Position numbers and translations under genes: made by a program. This document shows positions 62,126-64,000 of a stretch of DNA of 64,000 bases, piece by piece (the stretch's first letter is position 1; the number at the start of each line of letters is the position of its first letter). The stretch covers positions 1 to 64,000 of the forward strand of contig NZ_AUMC01000008.1 in NCBI RefSeq assembly GCF_000443995.1. Reading direction: 5' to 3'. This DNA is from Bacteriovorax sp. BAL6_X (GTDB lineage: Bacteria; Bdellovibrionota; Bacteriovoracia; Bacteriovoracales; Bacteriovoracaceae). Under the pieces are notes generated by a model. That model was given only the letters and a program-made list of their open reading frames with translations. It had not been told where the DNA came from and searched no databases.

Positions 62126-62142
62126 TTTTACATAGTGTAAAA
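62126..62142. promoter_or_regulatory. Perfect palindrome upstream of the zincin gene
   Basis: TTTTACA-TAG-TGTAAAA is a perfect seven-base inverted repeat in the otherwise gene-free 62000-62218 gap. A TATACT box follows at 62197-62202. The palindrome is probably an operator; the regulator is unknown. Confidence 0.4.
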
Positions 62143-62218
62143 AATTCAGAAAAATCATATCTACGCTAAACGAGAAAATAATTGGCAAATCAATAATATA
62201 CTTTCAGGGAGGACTGAT

Positions 62219-63109
62219 TTGAAAAAAGGAATTTTAGCTCTACTACTTGCATGCACAGCATCATTTACTTTTGCATGTGATGAGCACGGAACAACAGGAA
62301 TCGTAGAAGACAACAACCTATGGATTCCTTCAAATGTAAAAAGTATCAACACAATTTCTGAAGGTGAATTCAATGGAATCATCGATAAGATTGAAGCGAT
62401 CTACGCACCAATCATTGCAGCTAAAGGTAAAACTTTAGAAATCGAAAGAAAATGGGAAGATGGAACAGTTAACGCATATGCTCAGCAAGTTGGTAACACT
62501 TGGCGCGTTTCGATGTTTGGTGGTCTAGCTAGACACGAAACAATTACAAGAGATGGATTTGCATCTGTTGTATGTCACGAACTTGGTCACCACCTAGGTG
62601 GAGCACCAAAGAAAGCAAGCTGGTGGGGATCATCTTGGGCATCAAACGAAGGTCAAGCTGATTACTTCGCAACATCTAAGTGTCTAAGAAAGTTCATGGA
62701 AAACGACGACAACGCTTCAATTATGAGCGAAGTTGAAGTTCCAGCAATCGCGGTTAAGAACTGTGAAGCTAACTTTGTTAACGAAAATGAATATGCAATG
62801 TGTTTAAGAGGTTCAATGGCAGGTATGTCACTAGCTAACCTATTCAGAGCACTAAGAAATATGACGACTGAGCTTAAGTTTGACACTCCAGATCCAGCTG
62901 TTGTTTCTAAAACTAATGACAATCACCCAGCACCACAGTGTCGTCTAGATACTTACTTCCAAGGTGCTCTATGTACTGTTGACGCTTACACAGATGTAGA
63001 TCAAAATGATGCTAACATCGGTACATGTAACAGAACTGAAAACTTCACAACTGGACTAAGACCACTATGTTGGTTCAAACCAGGACAAGCTGTAGTTGAA
63101 GCACAATAA
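62219..63109 (+). CDS. Secreted zinc metallopeptidase (HExxH)
   Basis: Unnamed family, 296 residues. A signal peptide (cut near TFA, residue 19) precedes a domain with the zincin motif VVCHELGHHLGG (His120, Glu121, His124). A likely third ligand Glu144 lies in SNEGQADYFATS, a spacing of gluzincin type. At least eight Cys residues suggest several disulfides, as expected for a secreted enzyme. The start codon is TTG, with a very strong AGGGAGGA site just upstream. A strong terminator follows. It would act in the periplasm or outside; the substrate is unknown. Confidence 0.85.
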   Translation: MKKGILALLLACTASFTFACDEHGTTGIVEDNNLWIPSNVKSINTISEGEFNGIIDKIEAIYAPIIAAKGKTLEIERKWEDGTVNAYAQQVGNTWRVSMFGGLARHETITRDGFASVVCHELGHHLGGAPKKASWWGSSWASNEGQADYFATSKCLRKFMENDDNASIMSEVEVPAIAVKNCEANFVNENEYAMCLRGSMAGMSLANLFRALRNMTTELKFDTPDPAVVSKTNDNHPAPQCRLDTYFQGALCTVDAYTDVDQNDANIGTCNRTENFTTGLRPLCWFKPGQAVVEAQ

Positions 63110-63134
63110 TTAAAAATAAAATTATTGAAAATAA

Positions 63135-63167
63135 AAAGGCCCGCAAGAAGCGGGCCTTTGTTTTTTT
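63135..63167 (+). terminator. Strong intrinsic terminator
   Basis: AAAGGCCCG and CGGGCCTTT pair around CAAGAAG, followed by G and seven T residues. It closes the zincin gene, and on the other strand the converging gene at 63170. Confidence 0.92.
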
Positions 63168-63169
63168 GA

Positions 63170-64000
63170 TTAATCTTTCTTGCGATCTTTCTTTGAACGA
63201 GTTTCAAGATCACCGTTGAATACCTTAAGTTGATTTACATAATCCTTGTATCCAAAAGTATCATCATATAATCCTTCAAGCTCTTGGGCCAAAGTTTTAT
63301 AAGTCTCTCTTGCTTCTTCATTAAGCTTTCCAGCGGCCGCTGAAGCTTTATATTCTTTTTGAAGAGCACCGATCATCGTAGTAGCAACTCTTGAATTACT
63401 ATCCCAATCAATATCAATTTGTCTTTCTGTAGCAGTTAAGATGATTGAAATTAAAGTTTCAACACGATCTTCTTTATAATCATCATCACCAAAGTTAGTT
63501 GTTGAATTAGTTAGGATTGAATTGAAGTAATCTGCAACTGCTGTATCAAAGTCAACACTATCACGAGATGTTACACGTGAGTTCATAACTCTTCCAGCAA
63601 CCTTAGATGTTGCTTTACCAGAAAGCCCTTGGTTAATAATAAATAGTGGATCAAGTCCTGTTACACGAACTGGAACTCTCTTAGACTCACCTGCTTTCAA
63701 AGCAGATGTTGTTGCTGTATAAGTTCTACCATCATTCATTGCCACAGAGATATCAACAGATGATGAAGTCTCTGAGTTTGAAGGGTTTTTTACTGTTACA
63801 AATACTGTCGCATCACCAGCAACAACAGAGTTAATACGTGTATCTGCTTGATAAACTGGAGCAACATCAAGAATCTCGATTCTCTTAGAATCTGTACTCT
63901 TAAGCTCATAAACTTTTTTAATATCACTTCCGTCAATACTAACAACTAGAAACGCTGAATCAAAAACGCTTAGATTGTTTGAAAGCTTACCTTGAGCACT
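63170..64000 (-). CDS. C-terminal part of a larger beta-sandwich protein (partial, runs off the right edge)
   Basis: The frame is open from the stop at 63170 to the window edge, 276 codons, with no reason to start inside. The GTG/ATG near 63745 are in the middle of an Ig-like strand series (ATVFVTVKNPSNSETSS, SVDISVAMNDGRT, KRVPVRVTG), which looks like a CARDB-type adhesion domain. After that come about 120 residues that are helical and charged, ending KKDRKKD. The beginning, including any signal peptide, is outside the window. A surface or periplasmic protein is likely. Confidence 0.7.
   Translation of the reverse strand, partial: SAQGKLSNNLSVFDSAFLVVSIDGSDIKKVYELKSTDSKRIEILDVAPVYQADTRINSVVAGDATVFVTVKNPSNSETSSSVDISVAMNDGRTYTATTSALKAGESKRVPVRVTGLDPLFIINQGLSGKATSKVAGRVMNSRVTSRDSVDFDTAVADYFNSILTNSTTNFGDDDYKEDRVETLISIILTATERQIDIDWDSNSRVATTMIGALQKEYKASAAAGKLNEEARETYKTLAQELEGLYDDTFGYKDYVNQLKVFNGDLETRSKKDRKKD

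Noticed and set aside
1-64000. tRNA, rRNA, transposon or prophage genes
   Set aside because: No cloverleaf-like intergenic sequence, rRNA motif, transposase, integrase or phage structural gene was recognised. Nearly all gaps are under 230 bases, and the one gap above 300 (24179-24500) holds the RNA candidate.

Overview
The window is a gene-dense, AT-rich stretch of a bacterial chromosome. About 57 protein genes lie on both strands, intergenic gaps are short and 3' or 5' ends often overlap. The cells are Gram-negative: there is a Kdo-transferase-like enzyme, outer-membrane barrels, lipobox lipoproteins, a LolC/E-like permease and a Blc-type lipocalin. Other traits are RicT/PSP1 beside tmk and holB, a MoxR-Bat operon, a CpaF ATPase, menaquinone genes, and many exported proteases, zinc enzymes and unfamiliar Cys-rich secreted proteins. 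Together with the low GC this best suits a Bdellovibrionota member of the Bacteriovorax/Halobacteriovorax kind. That placement is an inference from gene content; no rRNA is present to test it. I saw no tRNA, rRNA, insertion sequence, prophage or CRISPR array.

Layout. 1-6.5 kb (minus): the beta-oxidation pair fadI-fadJ runs into a LolC/E-like permease, a NAPE-PLD-like metallo-hydrolase lipoprotein and a lipocalin, forming one lipid-handling transcription unit. 6.6-13.2 kb: surface proteins, a Kdo-transferase/Rossmann-like/Flp-pilin operon and a tandem GYF_2-like membrane protein. 13.2-24.2 kb: housekeeping genes (tmk-holB-ricT; yaaA-pfkB kinase-asnS; an rsmJ-like gene; a fused GcvPA-GcvPB glycine decarboxylase). 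24.2-34.5 kb (minus): a strong candidate structured small RNA, then an operon with overlapping genes (MoxR ATPase, DUF58, DUF4381-like, BatA, BatB/C, BatD-like) ending in an octahaem cytochrome c with TPRs, preceded by a sulfatase. 34.6-47.6 kb: prfC, a lone receiver, a two-gene unit of a very large membrane-anchored protein with two amidoligase-like halves plus an exported partner, rlmK, a cell-wall amidase, and a 1339-residue exported protein built of Cys-pair helical repeats. 47.7-64 kb: lexA with an elaborate promoter, a MenE-MenH fusion, tandem trypsin-like proteases, a sensorless histidine kinase, enolase, murI, cpaF, a second lone receiver, an exported Hsp20-like protein and a secreted zincin.

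How the parts may work together. The lipid unit could link uptake or remodelling of membrane lipid to beta-oxidation. The MoxR-Bat-cytochrome operon looks like a maturation apparatus with its electron-transfer client. The secreted proteases, amidase, sulfatase and zincin fit a bacterium that degrades other cells or polymers. The sensorless kinase and two single-domain receivers are unlinked pieces of phosphorelays. The most novel items in my judgement are the double amidoligase-like protein and its partner (36741-40836), the Cys-pair repeat protein (42787-46806), the candidate small RNA (about 24177-24348) and the octahaem Bat operon.
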